Position numbers and translations under genes: made by a program. Shown here in pieces: positions 35,781 to 46,009 of a stretch of DNA of 64,000 nucleotides. The stretch spans positions 124,001-188,000 of the forward strand of contig NZ_JVMD01000015.1 of the NCBI RefSeq assembly GCF_001056295.1, written 5' to 3'. Each line of letters starts with the position of its first letter. Within the stretch, counting starts at the first letter, position 1. The notes beneath the pieces are model-generated. The model did not search any database. It worked only from the letters and a program-made list of their open reading frames with translations, and was not told where the DNA came from. This DNA is from Corynebacterium halotolerans (GTDB lineage Bacteria; Actinomycetota; Actinomycetes; Mycobacteriales; Mycobacteriaceae).

Positions 35781-37344
35781 CCGCGCGGACGCGCCGCGGA
35801 CGGCGAATGCCGGCTCCGCCGCGGTCTCGATCCGCGGTTTGCGGGTCGGGTACCCGGGCGGCCGCACCGTCTTCGGCGGCCTCGACGTCGACTTCGCGGC
35901 GGGGACGTACACGCTGGTGTCGGGGCCCACGGGCAGTGGTAAGAGCACTCTCGCCCTGGCCTGCGCGGGACACCTCGAAGGGGCGCGGGTGCATGGTTCG
36001 GTTTCGGTCGGGGGCCGTCGGTTGGCGGACGTGTCCCCCGCCGACCGAGGAGGCATCGTCGCCGCGGTGTGGCAGCATCCGGAACGGCAATTGTGCGCGT
36101 CCGGGGTGCTCGACGAGGTCCGCGCGCCCTTCGACTACCGCCTGATCCCGGCCCCCGAGGGCGACCGCGGAGCCCTGGACCTGCTCGCCGCGACGCGCCT
36201 GGGCCACCTCCCGCACCGGGCGAGCCCGTTCGCGATTTCCGGCGGTGAACAGCAGCGGCTCGCCCTGGCCGCGTCGCTGGCGCCCGGCGCGCCGGTCATC
36301 GTCCTCGACGAGGTCACCTCCCAGCTCGACGACGCCGCCGCCTCGGCGTTCTCGCGGACCATCCGGGGGTTGGGCGACGTCACGGTCATCGCCATCGACC
36401 ACCGGGCGGATGCGCATCTTCCCCACGCAGACCGGGTCATCGTCCTCGACCATGACGGGAGCATCGCGTTGGATGGCGCCCCGGCGGACGTGTACGCCGG
36501 CGCGGCGGACGAGTGCGCGCGCCTCGGGGTGCGGATTCCGGCGGCGTTCGCGGCCGGGGTCCCGGGCGACGTCCATGGCGTCGCCGGGCCGGATGCCTCC
36601 GGTTCGAACATCCCCGCGCCGGTGACTCCCGAGCCGGCGATGACAGGCCTGGAGGTGCGGGGCCTCACCGTCCGCAGGCACGGGCGCACGGTGCTCGACG
36701 ACGTCGCTTTCACGCTTCCGAAAGGCGCCGTCGCCGTGATCACCGGTGGCAACGGTTCGGGCAAGACCACGTTGCTCGACGCCATCGCGGGCAAGCGGCG
36801 CGGGACATCGGGGACGATTCTCCCCGCTCGGCGGGCCCGCATCCGCGCCGGGATCGGGTATTCGCCGCAGCGGGGAGCGGACCTCATGTTCGCGGGCACG
36901 GTGCACGACGAGCTCGCGGGCGCGTTGGCGGCGGGAGGTCGCCGGCCTTCGCGCGTCGCGGCCGTGCGGGGCGGTCCCCGGAGCGAACCCGCCGGCGCCG
37001 GCGCCGCCAGTGACATCGACGGGATCCTGCGCCGCGCGGGGCTTTCCGGGACCGGTCAGCGCCACCCCCTGACTCTTTCCGGGGGCCAGCGGCAGCGCCT
37101 GTCGGTGGCGGCGGCGGTGGCGGGCCGGCCCCGCGTGCTGCTCCTCGACGAGCCCACCAGCGCCCAGGACGCCGACGGTCTGCGGCGGGTCCGCGACCTC
37201 ATCGCCGATGGGGCCGACGATCGGGTGACGCTCATTTCGACTCATGATGCGCAACTTGCGGAGGCCGTCGCCACGCACCGCATTCGGCTTGACGACGGCC
37301 GGGCGGTCTGCGCCGAGGTGCCGCGGAATCGGGGCGCCGCATGA
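35761..37344 (+). CDS. ECF-type ABC ATPase with two fused nucleotide-binding domains
   Basis: A 527-residue fusion of the two ECF ATPases (A and A-prime). Domain 1 (about 18-250) has Walker A GPTGSGKST, signature AISGGEQQRLALA and Walker B VIVLDEVTSQLD. Domain 2 (about 295-525) has [22 protein letters not shown] and VLLLDEPTSAQD. It powers the S and T components encoded on either side, with overlapping genes (20 bases with the S gene, 4 with the T gene), so subunit stoichiometry is probably coupled. The start ATG 35761 lies inside the S gene. Confidence 0.88.
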   Translation: MPRSADSRADAPRTANAGSAAVSIRGLRVGYPGGRTVFGGLDVDFAAGTYTLVSGPTGSGKSTLALACAGHLEGARVHGSVSVGGRRLADVSPADRGGIVAAVWQHPERQLCASGVLDEVRAPFDYRLIPAPEGDRGALDLLAATRLGHLPHRASPFAISGGEQQRLALAASLAPGAPVIVLDEVTSQLDDAAASAFSRTIRGLGDVTVIAIDHRADAHLPHADRVIVLDHDGSIALDGAPADVYAGAADECARLGVRIPAAFAAGVPGDVHGVAGPDASGSNIPAPVTPEPAMTGLEVRGLTVRRHGRTVLDDVAFTLPKGAVAVITGGNGSGKTTLLDAIAGKRRGTSGTILPARRARIRAGIGYSPQRGADLMFAGTVHDELAGALAAGGRRPSRVAAVRGGPRSEPAGAGAASDIDGILRRAGLSGTGQRHPLTLSGGQRQRLSVAAAVAGRPRVLLLDEPTSAQDADGLRRVRDLIADGADDRVTLISTHDAQLAEAVATHRIRLDDGRAVCAEVPRNRGAA

Positions 37345-38222
37345 TCCGCGCCCCGCATTCTCTCCTGTTGGCGCTGTTTCCCGTTCCGGCGATCCTGCTG
37401 TCCCTGGCCGCGGACGGGCATTCCTATCCCGTCGTGTGCGCCGTCGCCGCCGTCGCGGCCGTCACGGTATTCCGGCCGCGCGACGGGCTGGTGCTGGGTG
37501 CGATCACCGTGGGCATCGCCGCGTTGGTGTTCTTCGCGTTCCTGCCGTGGATCCCGGGTGATCCCGGTGGGGTGCCGTCCTCCCCGGGCGTCGCGGCAGC
37601 ACCGGGGCCCACGGTCCTCGGAGTCACCGCGGACCGTGCGCTCGCGGCGTCGATGCTGGCGTCGCGGCTGGCGGCGATGGCCGTTCTGTCGGCCGCCCCG
37701 TTGCCGTTCCTGCGGTGGCGCGAGATGCGCGACACGATGATCGCCCGGTTCCGGGTGCCCTACCGGGTCGTCGACGTCGTCGGCGTCGGCGGGGTTTTCG
37801 CCCGCATCCTCTCCGACGACCTTGCGACGGCGGCGATGCGGGCCAGGTTGAACTCGCGGGGCCGGCGGTGGATCACGCCGCGCATCGTCGTGCCGGTGCT
37901 CGTCGCGTCGTTCCGGCATGCGGACGACCTGGCCCTGGCACTCGAGTCACGGGGATTCGGGGCCGGGCCGACCCGCACGGTGCGGGTACGACCGGCCCTT
38001 CCGGCCCGCCGATTGGGGACTGTTGCTCGGGGTGTGGGCTGCGTCGGTCGGGGCGTACGCCCTGGTCTGAGGGGCCCGCGGACGGCCGGGACCATCGGGG
38101 GAGAATCCCGCCGGTCGCGGTTCGACGCCCCGGGGGGGCGCCGCCGCGTTCAGTCCGTCTGCCGTCCCCCGGCCAGCGCCCACCCGGTCGCGGCCTCCCG
38201 CAGATCCCAGAACCGGCGGTAG
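37341..38222 (+). CDS. ECF transporter T (transmembrane) component, apparently frameshifted at the 3-prime end
   Basis: EcfT-like coupling protein, 293 residues as read. Helices occupy the first 110 residues. The coupling region has AALxSRG-type signatures AAMRARLNSRG and LALESRGFGAG. After VRVRP (about 38000) the reading frame becomes Arg-rich and unlike the family. The +1 frame instead encodes RPFRPADWGLLLGVWAASVG and then AYALV, a proper final helix, ending at TGA 38068-38070. So the true end is probably 38070, with one extra base around 37985-38000 (mutation or sequencing error). As read, the tail overlaps the convergent gene by 73 bases. Confidence 0.75.
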   Translation: MIRAPHSLLLALFPVPAILLSLAADGHSYPVVCAVAAVAAVTVFRPRDGLVLGAITVGIAALVFFAFLPWIPGDPGGVPSSPGVAAAPGPTVLGVTADRALAASMLASRLAAMAVLSAAPLPFLRWREMRDTMIARFRVPYRVVDVVGVGGVFARILSDDLATAAMRARLNSRGRRWITPRIVVPVLVASFRHADDLALALESRGFGAGPTRTVRVRPALPARRLGTVARGVGCVGRGVRPGLRGPRTAGTIGGESRRSRFDAPGGRRRVQSVCRPPASAHPVAASRRSQNRR

Positions 38223-39976
38223 GCGCCGCCGGCTGCGTACAGGGCATCGTGGGTGCCCCGCTCGGCGACGCGGCCGTCCTCGCCGAGGACGATGATCTGG
38301 TCCGCGGTGCGCACGGTGTCGAGCTTGTGCGCGACGACGATGAACGTCGACGTCGCACGCAGCTTTTCGACGCTGGCCAGGATGTTCGCCTCGTTTTCCG
38401 CGTCGAGTGCGCTGGTCGCCTCGTCGAAAAGCACGATGGGCGAATTCTTCAGCAGCGCCCGGGCGATGGACACGCGCTGGCGCTCGCCGCCGGAGAGCGA
38501 GCGCCCGCCTTCGCCGACCCGGGTCGACCAGCCGGCGGGGAGCCTGTCGGCGATGGAGGTGACGCCGGCGAGGTCGGCGGCCTCGCGGACTTCGGCGTCG
38601 GTGGCGTCGCGGCGGCCGACGCGGATGTTCTCCTCCAACGTCTCGTCGAAGAGGTACACGTCCTGGAAGACCATCGACAGCTGCGCCATCAACTGCTCGG
38701 TGGTCTGGTCGCGGACGTCGGCGCCGCCGACCCGGACCGTCCCGGAATCGACGTCCCACCACCGGGAGATCAACCGCTCGATGGTGGTCTTGCCCGACCC
38801 CGAGGGGCCGACGAGGGCGGTCATCGTCCCCGGCGCGGCGGTGAAATCGATGTTGCGCAGCACCATGTGGTCGGGGGAGTAGCCGAAGGACACGTCGTCG
38901 AATTCGACCGTGCCCGGCGCGGTCAGCTCCGCCGGGGCCGCGGGTTCGGGCAGCACGGGTTCGCGGATGATGCGGTTCGCCTCGTCGATCGGGGCGCGGC
39001 CCATTTCGATGCCGACGAACGCCTGGCCCAGTTCCTCCAGGATGCGGGTGAACCGCAGCGCGAGGCCGATGAAGGCCATCGTCTCGATCGGGCCCATCGT
39101 GCCGTCGACGGCGAGCGATGCCGCGACGGTGATGATGGTGACCGCCACCGCCTGCACGATCATGCCGTTGAGGAGAATGGCGACCAGGCTCAGCCACAGC
39201 TCGCGGCGGCGCGCCCGGCCGTCCTCCGCGGCGGCGGCGTCGAGCGGGCGGAAGTCGCCCGCGCGGCCGGCCGCCCGCAGCGCCGGCTGGCACCCGGCGT
39301 ATTCGACGATCCTGGACGCGAGTTCCCGTTCCGCGGGGCGGGCCCGTTCACCGGCGATGCGCTTGACGGACTGGGCCAGGACCAGGATGGCCATGGTCAG
39401 GGGCGCGGCGATGGTGAGGATCAGCCCCAGGCGCGGGCTCCAGAACCACGTGCCCGCGACGATCGTGAGCAGTGCCACGGCATTGCCGAGCGCCGTGGTC
39501 ATGATGTGCGCGAATGCGGCGCCGGCCTTCATGAAGCCGTCCGACACCAGATGGGACAGGCCTCCGGTGCGTTCGGGCCGGAACCAGCCCAGCGGCAGGC
39601 CCGACAACGCGCGACCGATGGCCTTGTGGGCGGTGCGCATGAAGGCGAGCGTCGACACGTACCCGATGCGCTGGCCCAGGTAGCGGAACACGGCCCCCAG
39701 GGCGGCGAACGCGAGGAGGACGCAGAGCCACCCGCCGACGCCGAGGCCCCACGCGGGGGCTCCGGTGCTCATCGACAGGGCCGCCGGCAGCAGCGCCAGC
39801 AGCGAGGCGCCGTCCACCAGCCCCGAAAGGACGGTGAACAGGATCGACTTGCGCAGCAGCGCCCGCCCCTCGGGGCCGAACAGGTCCGCGCTCGTCTTCA
39901 GCAGCAGCGGGTCCTTCAGCACCGCCAGCGGCGATGTCGTGGACGGTGCCTGGTCACGTTCGATGGCGTCAGACAT
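38150..39976 (-). CDS. Exporter-fold ABC transporter, second half (IrtB/YbtQ-like)
   Basis: A 608-residue half-transporter with a six-helix membrane domain (about 40-320) fused to an ATPase: Walker A GPSGSGKTT, signature SLSGGERQRVSIA and Walker B IVLFDEATSALD. It is the partner of the preceding gene, which overlaps it by 8 bases, so they probably form a heterodimer. IrtAB and YbtPQ have exporter topology yet import ferric siderophores, and the neighbourhood (siderophore reductase, DtxR boxes) favours that over drug export. Direction of transport is inferred. Confidence 0.82.
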   Translation of the reverse strand: MSDAIERDQAPSTTSPLAVLKDPLLLKTSADLFGPEGRALLRKSILFTVLSGLVDGASLLALLPAALSMSTGAPAWGLGVGGWLCVLLAFAALGAVFRYLGQRIGYVSTLAFMRTAHKAIGRALSGLPLGWFRPERTGGLSHLVSDGFMKAGAAFAHIMTTALGNAVALLTIVAGTWFWSPRLGLILTIAAPLTMAILVLAQSVKRIAGERARPAERELASRIVEYAGCQPALRAAGRAGDFRPLDAAAAEDGRARRRELWLSLVAILLNGMIVQAVAVTIITVAASLAVDGTMGPIETMAFIGLALRFTRILEELGQAFVGIEMGRAPIDEANRIIREPVLPEPAAPAELTAPGTVEFDDVSFGYSPDHMVLRNIDFTAAPGTMTALVGPSGSGKTTIERLISRWWDVDSGTVRVGGADVRDQTTEQLMAQLSMVFQDVYLFDETLEENIRVGRRDATDAEVREAADLAGVTSIADRLPAGWSTRVGEGGRSLSGGERQRVSIARALLKNSPIVLFDEATSALDAENEANILASVEKLRATSTFIVVAHKLDTVRTADQIIVLGEDGRVAERGTHDALYAAGGAYRRFWDLREAATGWALAGGRQTD

Positions 39977-41921
39977 GGGTCGAGTCCTTTCCGTCGTGCC
40001 CGCCGTCGGTGCGGCGGCGGTGCGGCGCCGAGCCCATCAGCGCGGCGATGGATTGCTCCGAGACTTCATCGCCCGCGAGGATCGCGGACACTTCGCCGTC
40101 GACGAGGTGCACGACCTGGTCGGCGCCCCGCACGGATTCGGGCTTGTGGCCGATGACCAGGACCGTGCGACCCGCGGCCAGGCGATTGAGCGCGGCCTGG
40201 ATGTCGGCCTCGCAGTCGGGGTCGGTCGATGCCGTCGCCTCGTCGAGGACGAGGATCGGGGTGTCGGCGACGAGGGCGCGCGCGATGGCGATGCGCTGGC
40301 ACTGGCCGCCGGACAGGTTCGCGTCGTCGCCGATGACCGTGTCCAGGCCGTCGGGGAGGGCGAGGATCTCGTCGGCGATGCGGGCGTCGCGGGCGGCGCG
40401 GAGGATGGTCGCGTCGTCGGCGTCCGGGCGGGCCAGCGCGATGTTGTCGCGGATGCTGATCCGCGGCAGCTGCGGATCCTGCAGGACGAACGACACCTTG
40501 GCGTACAGCTGCTCGGGCGACATTTCGCGGATGTCGGTGCCGCCGATGCGGACGCTGCCGGAGTCGGGGTCCTGGAATCGCGCGACCATGGTGGCCAGCG
40601 TCGATTTGCCGGAGCCGGAGGGGCCGACCAGCGCGGTGACGGTGCCGGAGTCCAGGCGCAGCGTCACGCCGGACAGCGCGCGGACGTCGCCGTAGAAGAA
40701 CGTCACGTCGTCGAATTCGACGGTGAGCCCGGCGGCGGAGTCGGGTTCGGCAGGCGTCTCGGCGGATTCGGCCCCGGCACCGACCGCTGCATCGGCTTCG
40801 GCCGCCGCGGCCGTGCCCTTCCGCTCCGCCAGCTCCGGCCCCTCGAGCATGTCCGTGATGCGCAGCGCCGCGTGGCCGGCGAGCTGGTGCGACCACGTCG
40901 TGTTGGCGATGATCTGGATGGATCCGGGCACCACCAGCGCGATGAGCGTCGTCGTAAGCGCCTCCGCGGGGGTCACGGCGCCCGCGCCGACCAGCGCCGC
41001 GCCGCCGGCGACGTTGATGGCGAGTATGACGGGGATGGCGATGGCGGATTCGCCGAACGCCGAGATGCGCAGCATGGGGCTGACCCACGCCCAGTAGAAG
41101 TCGCCGAAGGTCGACGATGCGTCGAGGAACCTCCGGTGGGCTTCGCCGGTGCGGCCGAATGCCTTCACCACGGTGATGCCGTCGGCGAATTCCACCGCCG
41201 TCGACGACACCACGCCCAGGCGGGTGTCCATTTCGGCCGTTTTCTCGCCCATGCCGCGCATGGTCAGCGCCATGATCCCGGCGTAGATGGGCAGCGTCGA
41301 CAGCGCCAGCAGCGCCAGCCGCCAGTCGACGGTGACGGCGTAGCCGATGAGCATCAGCGGGGTGATCGCCGCCACCGTGGTTTCCACGGGCGCATGGGCC
41401 ACGAGCTGGTGCAGGGTGCGCGTGTCATCCTGGACCGCCTTGCGGATCTGCCCCGAGGTGGAGTCGGTGAACCAGGACAGCGGCGCCCGGGAGATGCGCT
41501 CGAGGATCCGGTCGCGCAGCATCGCGGTGAGCTTCAGGTCCGCGAAGTGGGTCAGGGCCAGGGCGAGGGCCAGCAGGCCGAGCTGCCCCAGGAACGTTGC
41601 CAGCAAGAACGTGACGATCGGCTTCACCTCCTCCTGCGCCGGCGACGTCCCCGCGCCGTGCGCCGCCAAGAGCATGTCGCCGAGCCGCACGAGGGCGACG
41701 TAGGGCGCGATGGAGAGCATCGCCGACGCCGCGCCGAGGATCCTGCCAGCCAGGAGCGTGCCCTTGATCGGCGCGAGCAGCGCGCCGAGCGCCTTGCCGC
41801 CGGCGATGTTCTTCTCCTTCGCGTCGGCGCCGATGTTCCCGGTGGGGTCGTCGGGGCCGGGTGGCGGTGCGGGCTTTTCGACGTCGGGCGCGGACGTGCG
41901 CGCCCGGGTCATTTTGGTCAT
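39969..41921 (-). CDS. Exporter-fold ABC transporter, first half (IrtA/YbtP-like)
   Basis: A 650-residue half-transporter. The cytoplasmic N-terminus is followed by six helices (about 50-345), an Ala/Glu-rich linker with TAAAAEADAAVGAG (about 370-400), and an ATPase with GPSGSGKST, LSGGQCQRIAIARAL (Cys where Arg is usual) and ILVLDEATAS. IrtA of mycobacteria carries a fused siderophore-interacting domain. Here that activity is a separate gene (34061-35119). I choose ATG 41921, with AGAAAGGA before it; ATG 41939, overlapping a small upstream frame, is the alternative. A DtxR-controlled promoter is at 42159-42187. Confidence 0.82.
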   Translation of the reverse strand: MTKMTRARTSAPDVEKPAPPPGPDDPTGNIGADAKEKNIAGGKALGALLAPIKGTLLAGRILGAASAMLSIAPYVALVRLGDMLLAAHGAGTSPAQEEVKPIVTFLLATFLGQLGLLALALALTHFADLKLTAMLRDRILERISRAPLSWFTDSTSGQIRKAVQDDTRTLHQLVAHAPVETTVAAITPLMLIGYAVTVDWRLALLALSTLPIYAGIMALTMRGMGEKTAEMDTRLGVVSSTAVEFADGITVVKAFGRTGEAHRRFLDASSTFGDFYWAWVSPMLRISAFGESAIAIPVILAINVAGGAALVGAGAVTPAEALTTTLIALVVPGSIQIIANTTWSHQLAGHAALRITDMLEGPELAERKGTAAAAEADAAVGAGAESAETPAEPDSAAGLTVEFDDVTFFYGDVRALSGVTLRLDSGTVTALVGPSGSGKSTLATMVARFQDPDSGSVRIGGTDIREMSPEQLYAKVSFVLQDPQLPRISIRDNIALARPDADDATILRAARDARIADEILALPDGLDTVIGDDANLSGGQCQRIAIARALVADTPILVLDEATASTDPDCEADIQAALNRLAAGRTVLVIGHKPESVRGADQVVHLVDGEVSAILAGDEVSEQSIAALMGSAPHRRRTDGGHDGKDSTHV

Positions 41922-41935
41922 GCTTCGTTCCTTTC

Positions 41936-42127
41936 TCATGCCGCGGCGGCGTCGCCGGGGTCCTCCGGAAAGGTCCGGGCCGCCGCGCGGCTGATTCGGG
42001 GTGGTTCAGATCGATGGGGTGGTTCAGGTCGAGGGGTGGTCGGCGCAGTCGGTGATGAGTTCGTCGTCGCCGTAGCCGTAGCCGTAGCCGTCGCCATTGC
42101 CGTTGCGGTTGCCGATGACGGCCGCAC
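41936..42127 (-). CDS. Possible leader peptide of the IrtAB-like operon
   Basis: A 63-codon frame from GTG 42127 whose TGA overlaps the ATG at 41939 (ATGA), inside the long leader of the ABC operon. The N-terminal half is an Ala-Thr repeat (MATATATATATT) encoded by hexanucleotide units of the GCNACG type (42067-42116). The rest is Pro/Arg-rich. No family is recognised. It may be a coupled leader peptide or only a repeat tract without function. Confidence 0.25.
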   Translation of the reverse strand: MRPSSATATAMATATATATATTNSSPTAPTTPRPEPPHRSEPPRISRAAARTFPEDPGDAAAA

Positions 42128-42264
42128 CGTGGCCGTCTGTCGGGGTGCGGGATTTATGCGGATAAGGTGAGGTAACCATAACGTAAAGGCATTAGGCCGG
42201 GCATTGTCGTGGCGGTGCCGGCCGCTTCGCCCACCCCCGTCCGCCGCCCCTAGACTTGGGCCCC
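41940..42264. other. Gap between IrtAB-like operon and tatD
   Basis: A 325-base stretch holding the divergent control region: a leftward promoter with DtxR-like box at 42159-42187, a leader of about 230 bases toward the ABC operon with a (CGTAGC)n-like hexanucleotide tract at 42067-42116, and presumably the tatD promoter. Apart from the doubtful leader frame at 41936-42127, no gene is seen. Confidence 0.5.
42159..42187 (-). promoter_or_regulatory. Promoter with DtxR-like box filling its spacer
   Basis: Read leftward, TTTACG (42187-42182) and TATCCG (42164-42159) stand 17 bases apart as -35 and -10. The 19-mer at 42163-42181 (TTATGGTTACCTCACCTTA on this strand) matches 14 of 19 positions of the DtxR consensus and occupies the spacer, the ideal place for repression. 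It would control the ABC pair ending at 38150. Confidence 0.65.
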
Positions 42265-43104
42265 ATGGGAAAGAGAAAACGCCCCGTCGCCGAGCCCGCC
42301 CCGTACGTTGCGCCGTTGTTCGACGCGCACACGCACCTCGCGTCGTGCGGCGCGCGCGATGCGGAGTCGGTCGCCGAGCTGATGGACCGCGCGATGGCCG
42401 CTGGCGTCGCCGGCGTCTGCACCATCGGCGACGGCCTGGCGGAAACGGAGCTGGCGGTCGCGGCGTCGCGGTCGCATCCGCGCGTCTGGGCGGCTGCGGC
42501 GATCCATCCGACGCGCGCGTCCGAGCTTGACGACGCCGCCCGGGCGAGGCTCACCGAGATGGCCTCGGAGGAGCGGGTCGTGGCCATCGGGGAAACCGGC
42601 CTGGACGAGTATTGGATCGGGAAGATGGACGACTGTGCGCCGCTGGACGTGCAGATCGAGGCCCTGCACTGGCACATGGAGCTGGCGCGGTCCGCGGGCA
42701 AGCCGCTGATGATCCACAACCGCGAGGCGGACGACAACCTGATGCGCGAGCTCGACGGGTTCGATGGCACGGTGATCCTCCATTGCTTCAGCTCGCCGAT
42801 CGCCGTGGCACGCGAAGCCCTGGAACGGGGTTACGTGCTGTCGTTCACCGGGAACGTGACCTTCAAGCGCAACTCCGACCTGCGCCTGGCGGTGGAGGAG
42901 GCGCCCGTCGAGCAGCTGCTGGTGGAGACCGATGCGCCGTACATGACGGCCGAGCCGTACCGCGGCGCGCGCAACGAGCCGACGTTCGTCGGCTGGCAGG
43001 CGCGATGCATGGCCGAGGTCCGGGGCATCCCCGCCGAGGAAATGGCCGCCCGGCTCACCGCCAATGCGGAGCGGATCTACGGCATCGAGGTCCCGGCCCT
43101 GTAG
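42265..43104 (+). CDS. tatD: TatD family metal-dependent hydrolase
   Basis: Metal-dependent DNase/hydrolase of 279 residues, a TIM-barrel amidohydrolase-like fold. Metal ligands are visible in FDAHTHLASCG (HxH, about 20-24), AIGETGLDEYW (Glu), KPLMIHNREADDN and TVILHCFSS (His), and VETDAPYMTAEPYRG (Asp, about 227). It is conserved beside rpf2 and ksgA in mycolic-acid bacteria (Rv1008 context). ATG 42265 is preferred to TTG 42256. About 160 bases of leader separate it from the DtxR-type promoter, which reads the other way. Confidence 0.93.
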   Translation: MGKRKRPVAEPAPYVAPLFDAHTHLASCGARDAESVAELMDRAMAAGVAGVCTIGDGLAETELAVAASRSHPRVWAAAAIHPTRASELDDAARARLTEMASEERVVAIGETGLDEYWIGKMDDCAPLDVQIEALHWHMELARSAGKPLMIHNREADDNLMRELDGFDGTVILHCFSSPIAVAREALERGYVLSFTGNVTFKRNSDLRLAVEEAPVEQLLVETDAPYMTAEPYRGARNEPTFVGWQARCMAEVRGIPAEEMAARLTANAERIYGIEVPAL

Positions 43105-44478
<1,374 letters not shown>

Positions 44479-45465
44479 GTGGATGATGTCCGCCTGCTCG
44501 GGCCGGTCGAGGTGCGGCAGCTGGCCGCCGAACTGGACCTGACGCCGACGAAGAAGCTCGGCCAGAATTTCGTCCACGACCCGAACACGGTGCGGCGCAT
44601 CATCGCCGCCGCCGACCTGTCGCCCGACGACTACCCGGTCGAGGTCGGCCCCGGCCTGGGATCTCTGACCCTCGGCCTGCTCGAGCACTGCGGGCGCGCG
44701 GCGGCCGTCGAAATCGACCCGCGCCTGGCGGCCCGCCTGCCCGAGACGGTGGCGGAGTTCGCGCCGGGGCGGCCGCTGAACCTGGTGCTCAAGGACGCGC
44801 TGACGGTGACGCGGGACGACATCGTCGGCACGCAGGCCCTTGCCGCGGGCGAGGGCGACGGCGCCGGTGGCAACGGTGAAGGCGCCGGCAGTCACGGCGA
44901 GGGCGACGGCGCCGGCGTCGCGGAGTTTCCCGAGCCGACGGCGCTGGTGGCGAACCTGCCGTACAACGTTTCGGTGCCCGTGCTGCTGCACATGCTGAAG
45001 GAGTTCCCGTCGATCCGGCGTGTGCTGGTGATGGTGCAGCTCGAGGTCGCCGAACGCCTGGCCGCCGAGCCGGGCTCGAAGATCTACGGCGTGCCCAGCG
45101 TGAAGGCCGCGTTCCACGGCAAGGTTCGTCGCGCCGGGACGATCGGCCCGAACGTGTTCTGGCCCGTGCCGAAGGTCGACTCCGGGCTGGTGCGCATCGA
45201 CGTCTTCGGCGTTCCCGGGCCCGGGGGCGAGCCGTCGCCGGCGGGGGAGGCGCCGTGGCCCGTCACCGACGAGTCGCGTGCGAAGGTGTGGCCGCTCATC
45301 GACGCCGCGTTCGCCCAGCGCCGGAAGACCCTGCGCGCGGCACTGTCCGGCGTGTACGGGTCGGGTGCGGCGGCGGAGGAGGCGCTCGTGGCGGCGGGAA
45401 TCGACCCGAAGCAGCGCGGCGAGAAGCTGGGCGTGGCCGATTTCGTCAGGCTCGCCGGGCTCTGA
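44479..45465 (+). CDS. ksgA: 16S rRNA dimethyladenosine transferase KsgA (RsmA)
   Basis: Dimethylates A1518 and A1519 of 16S rRNA using SAM. The protein has 328 residues. Motifs are [28 protein letters not shown] (SAM), AVEIDPRLA and [11 protein letters not shown] (catalytic NLPY). Odd: an inserted Gly/Glu/Asp/Ala-rich repeat, [20 protein letters not shown], near residues 130-152 sits just before the NLPY motif and makes the protein longer than usual. GTG 44479 immediately follows the rpf2 stop, so translation is probably coupled. In related genomes ispE follows; here about 10 kb intervenes. Confidence 0.95.
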   Translation: MDDVRLLGPVEVRQLAAELDLTPTKKLGQNFVHDPNTVRRIIAAADLSPDDYPVEVGPGLGSLTLGLLEHCGRAAAVEIDPRLAARLPETVAEFAPGRPLNLVLKDALTVTRDDIVGTQALAAGEGDGAGGNGEGAGSHGEGDGAGVAEFPEPTALVANLPYNVSVPVLLHMLKEFPSIRRVLVMVQLEVAERLAAEPGSKIYGVPSVKAAFHGKVRRAGTIGPNVFWPVPKVDSGLVRIDVFGVPGPGGEPSPAGEAPWPVTDESRAKVWPLIDAAFAQRRKTLRAALSGVYGSGAAAEEALVAAGIDPKQRGEKLGVADFVRLAGL

Positions 45466-45674
45466 TCCCGTCTCCCACGCGGGTTGCGGCGAGGCCGGAT
45501 GACGTCGTTAAGCAAGGGCAATTATGCATTCAGGATGCATCTATAAGGCTTGCGTAAGCCCGGAATGAAAGGCTGGCCTGCCTTGAAGGTGCTGGTCACG
45601 GCGCGTAGCGTCGCGAGTGTCAGATACGCGGAGAACCTTGCACTCGCTTCCCGGCCCTGAAGGAGCCCCTCATC

Positions 45675-45953
45675 ATGTCCAGCGTCACCAAGATTTCCTC
45701 CTGTACGACCACTTCCTGCGCCTACAACAACGACGGCTGCACCGCCTTCGCGGTCAACGTCGGCGGCGACGGCGCCGCCGCCTGCACCACTTTCGCGACG
45801 ATCGACCTGCGCGCCGGCCTGTCCGGTGCGGAGGCCCAGGTGGGGGCGTGCAAGCGCCTCGACTGCACCCACAACGAGAACCTCATGTGCGGGCTGGCCG
45901 ACATCTCGGTCAGCGGTGAAACCGCGCAGTGCGACAACTACCAGGCCCGCTGA
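45675..45953 (+). CDS. DUF1540 Cys-rich protein, two repeats
   Basis: A 92-residue small protein with two DUF1540 units: SSCTTTSCAYNNDGCTAFAV (about 8-28) and GACKRLDCTHNENLMCGLAD (about 58-77), each Cys-x4-Cys-x6-Cys-like, plus Cys36 and Cys87. Family members are presumed metal-binding, and their role is not known. GAAGGAG precedes ATG 45675 by about 12 bases. It is monocistronic, ended by the stem-loop at 46010-46040. It is flanked by copies of a 13-mer, GTCAGATACGCGG. Confidence 0.85.
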   Translation: MSSVTKISSCTTTSCAYNNDGCTAFAVNVGGDGAAACTTFATIDLRAGLSGAEAQVGACKRLDCTHNENLMCGLADISVSGETAQCDNYQAR

Positions 45954-46009
45954 CGGCGGACCGGCGGCTGGCCGCGGCAGCGGTCCTTAAGCCGCCCGAA
46001 CGAAAAGAG

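Noticed and set aside
42067-42116. Possible CRISPR or VNTR array
   Set aside because: The units are 6-bp hexanucleotides without spacers, so this is a microsatellite and not CRISPR. Kept only as part of the leader finding.
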